This document shows positions 1 through 6,204 of a DNA stretch of 6,594 nucleotides, in pieces (position 1 is the stretch's first letter; the number at the start of each line of letters is the position of its first letter). Origin of the DNA: Alkaliphilus sp. GTDB taxonomy: Bacteria > Bacillota > Clostridia > Peptostreptococcales > Thermotaleaceae. The position numbers and the translations under genes were made by a program. Where the stretch lies: contig JAGXRU010000243.1 of assembly GCA_018335765.1 (NCBI GenBank), positions 1-6,594 on the forward strand, written 5' to 3'. The notes below the pieces were generated by a model. That model did not search any database and was not told the origin of the DNA. It saw only the letters and a program-made list of their open reading frames with translations.

Positions 1-5
1 ATGGT

Positions 6-422
6 ATGGAAAAGGTATTGCAAGAAATATTAGAAAAACTTAGTACCTTATCAACGGATGTAAGTGAAATGAAATCAGACATCAATACTCTTAAAACAGA
101 TGTCAACGAAGTGAAGTCAGACGTCAATGAACTTAAAACAGATGTCAACGAAATGAAATCAGACATCAATACTCTTAAAACAGATGTCAACGAAATGAAA
201 TCAGACATCAATACTCTTAAAACAGATGTCAACGATTTAAATCTGGGTCAATCTAGAATAGAGCAAAAATTAGATGCCGTAATTAATCAAACCGCAGATT
301 TAACTGAATTTAGAACAGAAATTAATAATAAGCTTGATAGCATAGATAGTAATATCAATACGGTTGAAGCAGTAACAAAAGAAAATCTTTACGATATCGC
401 CAAACTCAAGCTTATTAAATAG
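6..422 (+). CDS. Small coiled-coil protein with 14-residue repeats (hypothetical)
   Basis: This 138-residue protein is rich in Lys, Asp and Asn and has no signal peptide or membrane segment, so it is probably cytoplasmic. Residues 1-21 are a short helix (MEKVLQEILEKL). Residues 22-77 are four 14-residue units of the type MKSDINTLKTDVNE. Hydrophobic residues fall at alternating 4- and 3-residue spacing (I26, L29, V33, V36, V40, L43 and so on), which is a canonical heptad coiled coil. The tail (78-138) includes TADLTEFRTEINNKLDSI and VTKENLYDIAKLKLIK, a pattern I recognise from uncharacterised small Firmicute proteins; no function is known to me. The ATG at 6 gives a sensible N-terminus, but the frame stays open to the window edge, so a start further upstream cannot be excluded and the ribosome site is not visible. 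It is the only plus-strand gene and converges with the minus-strand genes. Confidence 0.65.
   Translation: MEKVLQEILEKLSTLSTDVSEMKSDINTLKTDVNEVKSDVNELKTDVNEMKSDINTLKTDVNEMKSDINTLKTDVNDLNLGQSRIEQKLDAVINQTADLTEFRTEINNKLDSIDSNINTVEAVTKENLYDIAKLKLIK
69..236 (+). repeat. Four tandem 42-bp coding repeats
   Basis: The units are 69-110, 111-152, 153-194 and 195-236. Units 1 and 3 are identical at DNA level, and unit 4 differs from them only in its last base. Unit 2 has several substitutions (GTG for ATG, GTC for ATC, GAA for ACT). Each unit is two heptads, and the two 21-bp halves also resemble each other (KSDINTL and KTDVNEM). The near-identity points to recent expansion or gene conversion by slippage, always in frame. 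Confidence 0.95.
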
Positions 423-482
423 CCCAAAAAAGTCAAACTAAGGAAATAGAGGCGTGTAAATAATTTTGTGTATTTCTTCAAC

Positions 483-540
483 AAAAATGACTTAAGGGAC
501 AACTTCCACTTTCCACGCCGGAATGTTGTCCCTTAAGTCA
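483..540 (-). terminator. Strong intrinsic terminator, minus strand
   Basis: A perfect 16-bp inverted repeat (TGACTTAAGGGACAAC at 488-503 and its complement at 525-540) is extended by TTCC/GGAA (504-507 with 520-523) past one bulged base. On the minus strand the stem is followed by TTTTTGT (487-481). On the plus strand it is followed by AAATTAAC, so it should terminate minus-strand transcripts only. It probably ends the small RNA and may also stop read-through from the dehydrogenase operon. Confidence 0.8.
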
Positions 541-672
541 AATTAACTTCACTATTCATGCTTTGGTGGACTCACCTCTTTCTTTCTTTGCACTCTGCAT
601 CTATATTAACAAGGTTTATGTTTCTAAGTTCTAAACTCTGTGAGTTTCAACTTATAAACCATGTTCCTTGTT
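483..672 (-). ncRNA. Candidate structured small RNA, about 190 nt
   Basis: The call rests on three signals in the right order on the minus strand: an extended -10 promoter (679-687), a structured 5' domain beginning at the predicted start, and a strong intrinsic terminator. The 5' domain folds as nested arms. AACAA (672-668) pairs with TTGTT (612-608), GGTTTAT (660-654 in minus-strand sense) with ATAAACC (619-613), AAGTT (653-649) with AACTT (630-626), and AAACTC (647-642) with GAGTTT (638-633) around a 3-nt loop. A purine-rich linker follows (AAAGAAAGAAAGAGGTG) with a small GGTG/CACC hairpin at 565-576, then the terminator. The 5' and 3' ends do not pair, which argues against 6S RNA. It matches no family I can recall (not tmRNA, SRP RNA, RNase P, T-box or the c-di-GMP riboswitches). 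No gene follows on the same strand within the window, so a trans-acting RNA or a short-peptide RNA is more likely than a riboswitch. The existence of a transcript is inferred. Confidence 0.55.
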
Positions 673-678
673 ACTTAA

Positions 679-687
679 ATTATACCA
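679..687 (-). promoter_or_regulatory. Extended -10 promoter of the small RNA
   Basis: The minus strand reads TGG immediately followed by TATAAT, a perfect -10 box with the TGn extension. No good -35 box lies 17 nt upstream, which extended -10 promoters can tolerate. The predicted start near 672-674 coincides with the first base of the 5' hairpin. Confidence 0.6.
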
Positions 688-855
688 CAGAATTTTAATT
701 TAAAACATATTTTTTTGAATTTTTTGAATTTAGTTTTATTTGCCAAAGTAAATACATTAAATCTAGTTTTTCCCACAAAAAGTAATCTCTGTTATCATTT
801 AAAAAATATGATTTCGGCTATCCCCCAAGATTTTGTAGTTCTAAATTTCAATGCT

Positions 856-1281
856 TCAAAGCGATTTTTTGACTTCGAAAGTTGAGTCCTTAATATGATC
901 AAGCATTTCTCTTTCGTACATACTTCTAGAAGCTATAATGTCTACTCCTGTATCTAGAATATTCTTTATAAGCACTTGCCCCATCCTTACTGGTGCTTGA
1001 ATTTCAATGCAATTAATCAATTTCATCGCTTCATAAATTAGAGATTTGGGGATTGCTCCATTAGTTCGTACTGGAATTCTACTAAAAAATGCTTTGGATA
1101 TTTTTACCGTAGTAGTCAATACCCTCGTAGGATTTGTCATTTCCTTGACGGCATAATCTATGCCCCTGAGGCATTTATTTCCTGATACTATGAAGCCTTC
1201 TGCACTATTATCTTCATATATACTTAATCTGCATCCTAGTGGGCATGCGATACAAATCATATCTTTAGGTTCCAAAATCAC
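856..1281 (-). CDS. DUF1667 cysteine-motif protein, partner of the FAD oxidoreductases
   Basis: This 141-residue soluble protein belongs to the DUF1667 family, found in Clostridia as the third gene after two FAD oxidoreductases in glycerol-3-phosphate loci. The N-terminal motif C10-x2-C13-x3-C17, with a further cysteine in GNKC (C37), gives four likely iron-sulfur or metal ligands. Family-typical stretches follow: RGIDYAVKEMTNPTRVLTTTVKI, then near the C-terminus the conserved APVRMGQVLIKNILDTGVDIIASR. The role is inferred: an electron-transfer or assembly subunit of the dehydrogenase complex, taking a place comparable to GlpC of the classical GlpABC enzyme although unrelated to it. The GTG start at 1281 overlaps the upstream TGA by 4 bp (GTGA) and has AAGGAGG at 1286-1292, which is better than the ATG at residue 8, where no ribosome site is seen. 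It is the last gene of the operon. The biochemical function is not established. Confidence 0.88.
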   Translation of the reverse strand: MILEPKDMICIACPLGCRLSIYEDNSAEGFIVSGNKCLRGIDYAVKEMTNPTRVLTTTVKISKAFFSRIPVRTNGAIPKSLIYEAMKLINCIEIQAPVRMGQVLIKNILDTGVDIIASRSMYEREMLDHIKDSTFEVKKSL

Positions 1282-2543
1282 GCTTCCTCCTTCACAATTT
1301 CAACTGAAATTTCATTATAATCTCTATAAGTTAATTCATTTAAAGTAATCTTAATGGTTTCAATTTCCCCAGGAGCAACATGTGCTCTCTTTATTTCCTT
1401 TATTTTTTGACCATTACCCTTCACAATGAATTTTATGTTTTTATAGATATTATCAACCCTCATCATTAAATTAATAGATTCTGTTATGTTTTTTACTCTC
1501 AAAAGTTGAGGGATAACATAACGAACTCCATTGATACCCTTGATGTTTATAACCTTATACCTACCAGTTGACTCTCCCTTTACATATTTTGCAGCACTTT
1601 TTCCTGCCCTTTTGCTTTCTTCAGTAACCCAATCAACTAGATCATGTACATGGACTACATTCCCACAAGCAAAAATTCCTTCTATTGAAGTTTCCATCGA
1701 TTCATTCACAATAGATCCACCGGTCACTTTATCCAGCTCAATACCAGCACATTTAGAGAGCTCGTTTTCCGGAATTAATCCAACAGATAAGAGAAGAGTA
1801 TCACATTCAAATCTTTTTTCTGTTCCTTTTATAGGTATAGAGTTTTTATCTACCTTTGCTATAGTCACAGCTTTTACCCTATCTTGTCCTTCTATATCTA
1901 CTACAGTATGGCTTAAAAATAGGGGAATATTATAGTCCTCTAGACACTGCACAATATTCCTTGTTAGTCCTCCTGAAAAGGGCATTATTTCAGCTACTGC
2001 CAATACTTGAGCTCCTTCTAAAGTCAAACGCCTTGCCATTATTAGCCCTATATCTCCAGAACCGAGTATTATTATTCTTTTTCCAATCATGTAACCTTCC
2101 ATGTTCACAAAACGTTGTGCCATCCCTGCTGTTAGGATTCCTGCTGGTCGAGTGCCAGGGATTCTAACAGCGCCTCTAGTTCTTTCTCTGCAACCCATTG
2201 CTAAAATAATTGCTTTGCCTTGTATATGCATTATTCCGTCAATTGTATTAATTGCAGTTATCTGTCTATTTTTAGTAATTTCAATCACCATCGTGTTTAA
2301 TTTATATTCAATGCCCATAGTTATAAGCTCTTGTATATATCTTTCTGCATACTCTGGTCCCGTCAACTCTTCCTTAAATATATGAAGGCCAAAGCCATTA
2401 TGAATACATTGTTGTAATATTCCGCCCAGTTCCCTATCTCTTTCAATTAGCAATATTTTTTTAACTCCGTTCTTGCGAGCCTCAATTGCTGCTGCCAGTC
2501 CTGCAGGACCTCCACCAATGACTACAATTTCATAGTTGTTCAC
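1278..2543 (-). CDS. FAD/NAD(P)-dependent oxidoreductase (Pyr_redox_2 type)
   Basis: This is a 421-residue flavoprotein. An N-terminal FAD-binding Rossmann motif, VVIGGGPAG (7-15), leads to the ribose-binding E34. The family stretch LGGILQQCIHNGFG spans 39-52. A second dinucleotide motif, ILGSGDIG (159-166), probably binds NAD(P). The closing FAD motif GIFACGNVVHVHDLVDWV spans 289-306. Residues 325-421 are a beta-rich C-terminal domain. There is no redox-active CxxxxC pair, so it is not a disulfide reductase. The family includes subunits of clostridial G3P dehydrogenases and of opine or amine dehydrogenases. Here it probably works as the second flavin subunit, exchanging electrons between the GlpA-like protein and a pyridine nucleotide. 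The frame is open to 2594, but I place the start at GTG 2543: AGGAGGG lies 6 nt upstream (2550-2556), and the extra 17 residues lack family character. The gap to the previous gene is 55 bp; the next gene overlaps by 4 bp. Confidence 0.88.
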   Translation of the reverse strand: MNNYEIVVIGGGPAGLAAAIEARKNGVKKILLIERDRELGGILQQCIHNGFGLHIFKEELTGPEYAERYIQELITMGIEYKLNTMVIEITKNRQITAINTIDGIMHIQGKAIILAMGCRERTRGAVRIPGTRPAGILTAGMAQRFVNMEGYMIGKRIIILGSGDIGLIMARRLTLEGAQVLAVAEIMPFSGGLTRNIVQCLEDYNIPLFLSHTVVDIEGQDRVKAVTIAKVDKNSIPIKGTEKRFECDTLLLSVGLIPENELSKCAGIELDKVTGGSIVNESMETSIEGIFACGNVVHVHDLVDWVTEESKRAGKSAAKYVKGESTGRYKVINIKGINGVRYVIPQLLRVKNITESINLMMRVDNIYKNIKFIVKGNGQKIKEIKRAHVAPGEIETIKITLNELTYRDYNEISVEIVKEEA

Positions 2544-2598
2544 ATTATTCCCTCCTATATAGAGCTGAGATAAATTGTTACAATTGATTGACAAAATA

Positions 2599-4029
2599 CT
2601 ATTTAGTTTCTCCCGTTAATATATAAGAATCAAGACCATCCTTGACAACCTCTGTAATATCAATACCCAACTCTCTGGCAATGATTTCCATTACCCTTGG
2701 TGTACAAAATCCACCTTGACACCTACCTGATCCTGGTCTCGCTCTTCTCTTTACTCCATCAAGGGTTTTGGCTCCTGGCTTTCTATGAATTACATCAATA
2801 ATTTCACCTTCAGTAATGCCTTCACAACGACATATAATTCTCCCAAATTTAGGATCCTTCTGAATAATTTTTCGTTTTTCTTCAACAGATAATTCCATGA
2901 AATTAATATTAGGTCTCCTGCTAGAACTGAATTTCTCGTTTTTTTGAATATTGCCTAATCTGTGTTTTATAAGGTTGAGTACATACTCAGCTATTGCAGG
3001 TGCAGCTGTAAGACCTGGTGAATCGATCCCTGCTACATTAATAAATCCTAAAGCGTCCTCAGCTTCTTCAATGATAAAATCATGAAGCATTGTTTTTGCT
3101 CTTAATCCAGTAAAAGAGGTTATCACATTTCCAAAGTTAATTCCCTTTAGGGTCAATTTGGTATGCTGCTGAATAAATTTTAGTCCTTCTGAAGTTGTTT
3201 GTAGGGCATCTTTAGAATCCACAAGCTCGGAGGTCGGACCAATAAGTAAATTACCGTGAACTGTAGGTAATATAACTACTCCCTTCCCTGCATCCGATGG
3301 ACATCTGAAGATAATAGTATTGACCATATCTCCTGCATTTTTGTCAAAAAGGTTGTATTCACCTTTGAACGGCAACATCTTAAAGTGAATGTCAGAAACC
3401 ATATCATTAATTTTGTCTGCGTATATTCCAGCACAATTAATAACAAGCTTAGTATTTATATCTTGATTACCAGCCTTAACACAATAAAAATCCTTTATTT
3501 TTTTTATACCTGTTACAGTGCTATTTAAGAATAGTTCAACCCCATTTTCCAAAGCATTTTCTGCAAGGGCAATAGCTAATTCCCATGGACCTACTATTCC
3601 CGCTGTCTTTGCATATAGAGCACCAATTACATCATCATTTAAATTAGGTTCCAAAGCTAAAACCCTTTCTCTACTGAGTATCTCCATATCTGGGACACCA
3701 TTGCTTAACCCTCTTTTGTATAATTCTTCCAATAACTTGATCTCGTTATTATTGAAGGCTATGACCAATGAACCTATTCTCTTGAATGGAACCTGAAGTT
3801 CCCTACAAACTTCCTCATACATTTTGTTCCCTTTTACATTTAGTTGAGCCTTTAGTGTTCCCTGCAAAACATCGTACCCCGCATGAACAATTGCGCTATT
3901 TGCCTTTGTAGTACCATTTGCAATATCATTATCCTTCTCTATCATCAATACTCTTAATTGGTATTTTGAAAGCTCTCTAGCAATAAAGGTGCCTGTGATA
4001 CCCGCACCAATAACTGCAACATCAAACAT
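2599..4029 (-). CDS. GlpA-like FAD dehydrogenase with [2Fe-2S] BFD domain (probable G3P dehydrogenase)
   Basis: This 476-residue protein has two domains. Residues 1 to about 355 are a DAO-type flavin domain: VIGAGITG (6-13), the ribose-binding E31, the substrate-domain sequence LPFKGEYNLF, and the C-terminal FAD loop GIDSPGLTAAPAIAEYV (334-350). Residues 395-456 are a BFD-like [2Fe-2S] domain with all four ligands present: C400-x-C402 and C437-x4-C442. This is the clostridial form of the anaerobic glycerol-3-phosphate dehydrogenase catalytic subunit, related to GlpA and to 2-hydroxyglutarate oxidase. It would oxidise G3P to dihydroxyacetone phosphate and pass electrons from FAD through the 2Fe-2S centre. 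There is no signal peptide or membrane helix. The start is ATG 4029, because GGGAGG at 4037-4042 lies 7 nt upstream; the longer frame from 4053 would translate through this ribosome site. G3P as substrate is inferred from family and from glpP upstream; another 2-hydroxyacid or opine is possible. It is the first gene of a three-gene unit with its own candidate promoter. Confidence 0.87.
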   Translation of the reverse strand: MFDVAVIGAGITGTFIARELSKYQLRVLMIEKDNDIANGTTKANSAIVHAGYDVLQGTLKAQLNVKGNKMYEEVCRELQVPFKRIGSLVIAFNNNEIKLLEELYKRGLSNGVPDMEILSRERVLALEPNLNDDVIGALYAKTAGIVGPWELAIALAENALENGVELFLNSTVTGIKKIKDFYCVKAGNQDINTKLVINCAGIYADKINDMVSDIHFKMLPFKGEYNLFDKNAGDMVNTIIFRCPSDAGKGVVILPTVHGNLLIGPTSELVDSKDALQTTSEGLKFIQQHTKLTLKGINFGNVITSFTGLRAKTMLHDFIIEEAEDALGFINVAGIDSPGLTAAPAIAEYVLNLIKHRLGNIQKNEKFSSSRRPNINFMELSVEEKRKIIQKDPKFGRIICRCEGITEGEIIDVIHRKPGAKTLDGVKRRARPGSGRCQGGFCTPRVMEIIARELGIDITEVVKDGLDSYILTGETK

Positions 4030-4225
4030 TGAAATTCCTCCCTCTATTAACACCTAAGCATATTTTTTGATAATGTATAGCCAACTTATTGTAGTCAATG
4101 TATATTCTCTTAGCTGTACTCATCCAGAAAAAAGTGCCCTGCAACAACAACATATTCTTCAATATGTCTTAGTTCCACGGCGCTCCTATTCTCAGCCAAG
4201 TAATATTCGATTTTATATGAATATA
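4030..4225. other. 196-bp gap between pit and the dehydrogenase operon
   Basis: Besides the candidate promoter, the gap holds a 7-bp hairpin (ACATATT/AATATGT, 4150-4156 with 4161-4167) and an ATATTC/GAATAT pairing just after the pit stop. Neither has a U tract, so no clear terminator for pit is visible and read-through into the dehydrogenase genes is possible. The stretch 4110-4200 is less AT-rich than its surroundings. On the minus strand it can be read as a protein-like tail (RSAVELRHIEEYVVVAGHFF) that I cannot assign. Confidence 0.6.
4070..4098 (-). promoter_or_regulatory. Candidate promoter of the dehydrogenase operon
   Basis: On the minus strand TTGACT (4093-4098) is separated by exactly 17 nt from CATTAT (4070-4075), five and four of six matches to the sigma-A consensus. 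The predicted start near 4063 gives a leader of about 35 nt ending in the GAGGGAGGA ribosome site. No hairpin lies between it and the start codon, so a transcript from here would escape leader antitermination by GlpP. Confidence 0.45.
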
Positions 4226-5287
4226 TTATTTTAAAAAAACATTTTGCATAAAAACATTTTGCACTAAAAATAATAAAACAAAGGATATCATCAGTGACAA
4301 TATCGGAGTTAAAATCCACCCTATAGCAATTTTCCACAAAATTTTAAAATTTACATTTCTTCCACCCTTAATAATACCAATTCCCAATATTGCACCCACT
4401 ACAGCCTGTGATTGCGAAACCGGTACTAGAGGAAAAGAAGGAAGGTTTCTTTCTATTAACCACATCTTCAAGCCTTCAGATGCAAAAATAAATAATACTG
4501 TTGAACTTGCTAAAACTACTATAAAAGCTGTAACTGGAGATAGTTTAAAAATATTTGTTCCTACAGTAAGCATTACTTTTTTGGAATATGTAATTACTCC
4601 AATAGATATAGCAATGCCACCTATTAAAAACAATTGCTGTATTCCGCTGATATGAAATAAATCCTTTATGTAAATATCTCCAAATGACGAAACATTAATA
4701 AAAACTCCCATGACATTAGCAATATTATTGGCTCCAAGACTGTAGGAGCCAAATACTCCAGCTAAAACTAATGCTATTCTTGAATAATTATCTAATCTTA
4801 ACAAGTGTATCTCTACTCTGTTCAAAATAAAATTTATTGCGCAATAAAAAATTATTGCAAAAACAGCACCTAATAATGGGGCGAAAAGCCAAGTACTTAG
4901 AATTTTATATAATATTACAGGATCTGTTGACACACCAGCAAAAAGATTCCACCCTATAATAGAACCCACAATTGATTGAGAAGTAGAAACTGGTAAGCAT
5001 TGCTTTGTCATTCCAAAAACTGTTAAGGCGGCAGCTAATGAAACCGCAAAGGCTCCTGCTAAAGCATTAATTGCTCCTAATTGACCCAGTGTATGTGATG
5101 CTCCAGCTCCACTGATAACGGCACCAGCAATTACAAAAATACTGCATATTGTTGCAGCAGTTCTAAACTTGATCATTTTTGTGCCGACTGCTGTTCCAAA
5201 TATATTTGCAGCATCATTTGCACCTAAAGACCAGCCCATAAATAAACCGGCTGATAAAAAAACGATGGAACCCAGTGTAAAACTCAT
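4226..5287 (-). CDS. pit: PiT-family inorganic phosphate transporter
   Basis: This 353-residue integral membrane protein belongs to the PiT/PHO4 family of low-affinity cation-coupled phosphate importers. The two inverted halves each carry the signature: GANDAAN (22-28) in the first and GANNIAN (185-191) in the second. Each is followed by a matching PVSxSQ element: PVSTSQSIVG (99-108) and PVSQSQAVVG (289-298). Hydrophobic segments near 5-22, 44-62, 70-92, 104-118, 131-155, 170-195, 215-234, 250-271, 291-306 and 317-345 fit roughly ten membrane helices. The length is typical of bacterial PiT proteins. ATG 5287 has AAGGGGG 7 nt upstream (5295-5301). It follows the DUF47 gene by 40 bp, so the two are co-transcribed, as in many bacteria. 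The extreme C-terminus ends in a small duplicated QNVF element. The ion (H+ or Na+) cannot be told from sequence, and transport of sulfate or metal-phosphate is a less likely alternative. Confidence 0.93.
   Translation of the reverse strand: MSFTLGSIVFLSAGLFMGWSLGANDAANIFGTAVGTKMIKFRTAATICSIFVIAGAVISGAGASHTLGQLGAINALAGAFAVSLAAALTVFGMTKQCLPVSTSQSIVGSIIGWNLFAGVSTDPVILYKILSTWLFAPLLGAVFAIIFYCAINFILNRVEIHLLRLDNYSRIALVLAGVFGSYSLGANNIANVMGVFINVSSFGDIYIKDLFHISGIQQLFLIGGIAISIGVITYSKKVMLTVGTNIFKLSPVTAFIVVLASSTVLFIFASEGLKMWLIERNLPSFPLVPVSQSQAVVGAILGIGIIKGGRNVNFKILWKIAIGWILTPILSLMISFVLLFLVQNVFMQNVFLK
4235..4264 (-). repeat. 15-bp tandem duplication at the 3' end of pit
   Basis: AAAAACATTTTGCAT (4235-4249) and AAAAACATTTTGCAC (4250-4264) match at 14 of 15 positions. 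The duplication is in frame and encodes the repeated QNVF near the end of the transporter, just before the stop. It looks like a slippage event in a tolerant C-terminal tail. Confidence 0.9.
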
Positions 5288-5327
5288 AATAATGCCCCCT
5301 TTTATTCTGAAGGTTATTGTAGACGAT

Positions 5328-5981
5328 TTATATATTCCTTTTCAGCTTAAAAATAGAGAGCTTTAATGCTATTTGTTCAGCTGTATCAGATATTTGAGCA
5401 ATTTTATTAATAAAATATCTCAAATGCATCCTTTCACTTAATTCTATAGTAATCTCTGTATTAAATATTTGTCTCTTTAATACCTCTTCTATTTTATCTA
5501 CCTCTGCTTCGTAAAAATAAACCCTGTTTACAATCTCCTCAACAGCTTTAGAGTTCGAAAAGAACCCTCTGACTCCTCCGAGTAAAGTTTCAACGCATTT
5601 TAGTGATGTTTCTGCTAATTTTATGAAATCATCCTTGAGATAGTCATAAATATTAGGCTTCTCGATTGAAAGTTGAATCAGTATCTGTTTTGAAGCATCG
5701 CTTATATCGTCCAATGAATCAAGTAGTGCTAATACATCTCCACTAAAATCTGGAATTAAATTATATTTATAGAGTTTGTATTTTAGATCCTTCAATTGAT
5801 CGTCTGCTTGCCTTTCAATATCTATCAGTTTATCTATTCTTTCTTGAAATCTTTTATGATTATTTTTAACATAGTCACCAACACCTTCATTGAAGGTCAA
5901 TGTCGCATTATGTATACTAAGCAGATAGACTTCAATTTCATTTTCTAATTCCTTATTCCTATTGATAAATAATTTTTTCAA
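5328..5981 (-). CDS. DUF47 / PhoU-like accessory protein of the phosphate transporter
   Basis: This 217-residue, all-helical, soluble protein belongs to the DUF47 family (PhoU-related, like YkaA of Bacillus and the Pap proteins of rhizobia), nearly always encoded beside a PiT transporter. Residues seen at the expected places are the ExxxD motif in IERQADDQL (E56, D60), the acidic LDSLDDISD (87-94), and a second set around YEAEVDKIEE (157-166) and ISDTAEQIALK (197-207). In PhoU such acidic motifs bind metal clusters. The family is thought to regulate or gate the partner transporter, probably at the inner face of the membrane. I use TTG 5981 as start: AAGGGGG (5990-5996) lies 8 nt upstream, and the result (MKKLF...) suits the family. 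The earlier TTG at 5999 has no ribosome site. It is the first gene of a two-gene unit with pit, preceded by a structured leader. Confidence 0.87.
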   Translation of the reverse strand: MKKLFINRNKELENEIEVYLLSIHNATLTFNEGVGDYVKNNHKRFQERIDKLIDIERQADDQLKDLKYKLYKYNLIPDFSGDVLALLDSLDDISDASKQILIQLSIEKPNIYDYLKDDFIKLAETSLKCVETLLGGVRGFFSNSKAVEEIVNRVYFYEAEVDKIEEVLKRQIFNTEITIELSERMHLRYFINKIAQISDTAEQIALKLSIFKLKRNI

Positions 5982-5999
5982 GATATCTTCCCCCTTCAA

Positions 6000-6050
6000 T
6001 TTATCTCAGCGGAGTTACTAATGCTCCCTCTTCTATACGCGGGAGATAAG
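6000..6050 (-). promoter_or_regulatory. Leader with competing hairpins upstream of the DUF47-pit unit
   Basis: Three overlapping inverted repeats lie just upstream of the ribosome site at 5990-5996. TTATCTC (6001-6007) pairs perfectly with GAGATAA (6043-6049). Inside this, GGAG (6011-6014) pairs with CTCC (6024-6027), but the same CTCCC (6024-6028) can instead pair with GGGAG (6041-6045), which breaks the outer stem. Mutually exclusive pairing is what attenuators and riboswitches show, but the stems are short and no U tract follows, so any switch would act on translation rather than termination. Confidence 0.35.
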
Positions 6051-6081
6051 TGCCGCCAAACTTCGAAATAAGTGCAACTAG

Positions 6082-6113
6082 AGTTCAGGTGGAGTAAAAA
6101 CTCCATCTGAACT
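6082..6113. other. 14-bp hairpin with AAAA/TTTT loop
   Basis: AGTTCAGGTGGAGT (6082-6095) and ACTCCATCTGAACT (6100-6113) form a near-perfect inverted repeat with a 4-nt loop. The one non-Watson-Crick position is a G-U pair in plus-strand RNA but an A-C mismatch in minus-strand RNA. On the plus strand it is followed by the T-rich AAGCTTTCTTTAT, a poor terminator; on the minus strand no U tract follows. It may be part of the leader of the DUF47-pit transcript. Confidence 0.6.
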
Positions 6114-6124
6114 AAGCTTTCTTT

Positions 6125-6136
6125 ATAGTAAACTAT
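6125..6136. promoter_or_regulatory. 12-bp palindrome, possible operator
   Basis: ATAGTAAACTAT is a palindrome with arms ATAGT/ACTAT. On the minus strand it overlaps a possible -10 box (TATAAA) upstream of the DUF47-pit unit, but no good -35 partner is present. This is only a weak candidate for a promoter/operator. Confidence 0.25.
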
Positions 6137-6204
6137 TGAAATTTATTTTCTGTTTAGAAACTAAATAATTTATTCAAGTTGCTAATAGAACTCTGCCTCA
6201 TGGT

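Larger units (their letters stand above)
423..855. other. 433-bp gap between converging genes
   Basis: No protein gene longer than about 15 codons is supported here. The part from 483 to 687 holds a minus-strand small-RNA candidate, listed separately. The part from 690 to 855 is extremely AT-rich, with A and T runs and a short tandem TTTTTTGAA repeat near 712-729. I looked there for a terminator of the dehydrogenase operon, which ends at 856 on the minus strand. I found only a weak 5-bp ATCAT/ATGAT pairing with no proper U tract, so the nearest convincing terminator for that operon is the one at 483-540. Confidence 0.7.

Noticed and set aside
488..540. Palindrome as a transposon end or MITE
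   Set aside because: There is only one copy in the window, with no flanking target duplication, and the adjacent U tract with an upstream promoter explains it as a terminator.
483..672. 6S RNA or a CRISPR-associated RNA
   Set aside because: The 5' and 3' ends do not pair as in 6S RNA. No direct repeats with spacers and no cas genes are present.
1160..2385. Several plus-strand frames of 62-134 codons opposite the oxidoreductase genes
   Set aside because: They lie antisense to well-supported flavoprotein genes, lack ribosome sites, and have compositions expected from reverse complements.
3518..3796. 92-codon plus-strand frame within the GlpA-like gene
   Set aside because: Antisense shadow of a conserved DAO domain, with no start signal.
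4110..4337. 75-codon minus-strand frame overlapping the 3' end of pit
   Set aside because: Its first half overlaps pit in another frame, has low-complexity residues dictated by AT-rich DNA, and has no ribosome site. Only the intergenic tail is kept, as a possible remnant.
5169..5366. 65-codon plus-strand frame across the pit start
   Set aside because: Antisense to pit and to the DUF47 3' end, with no family features.
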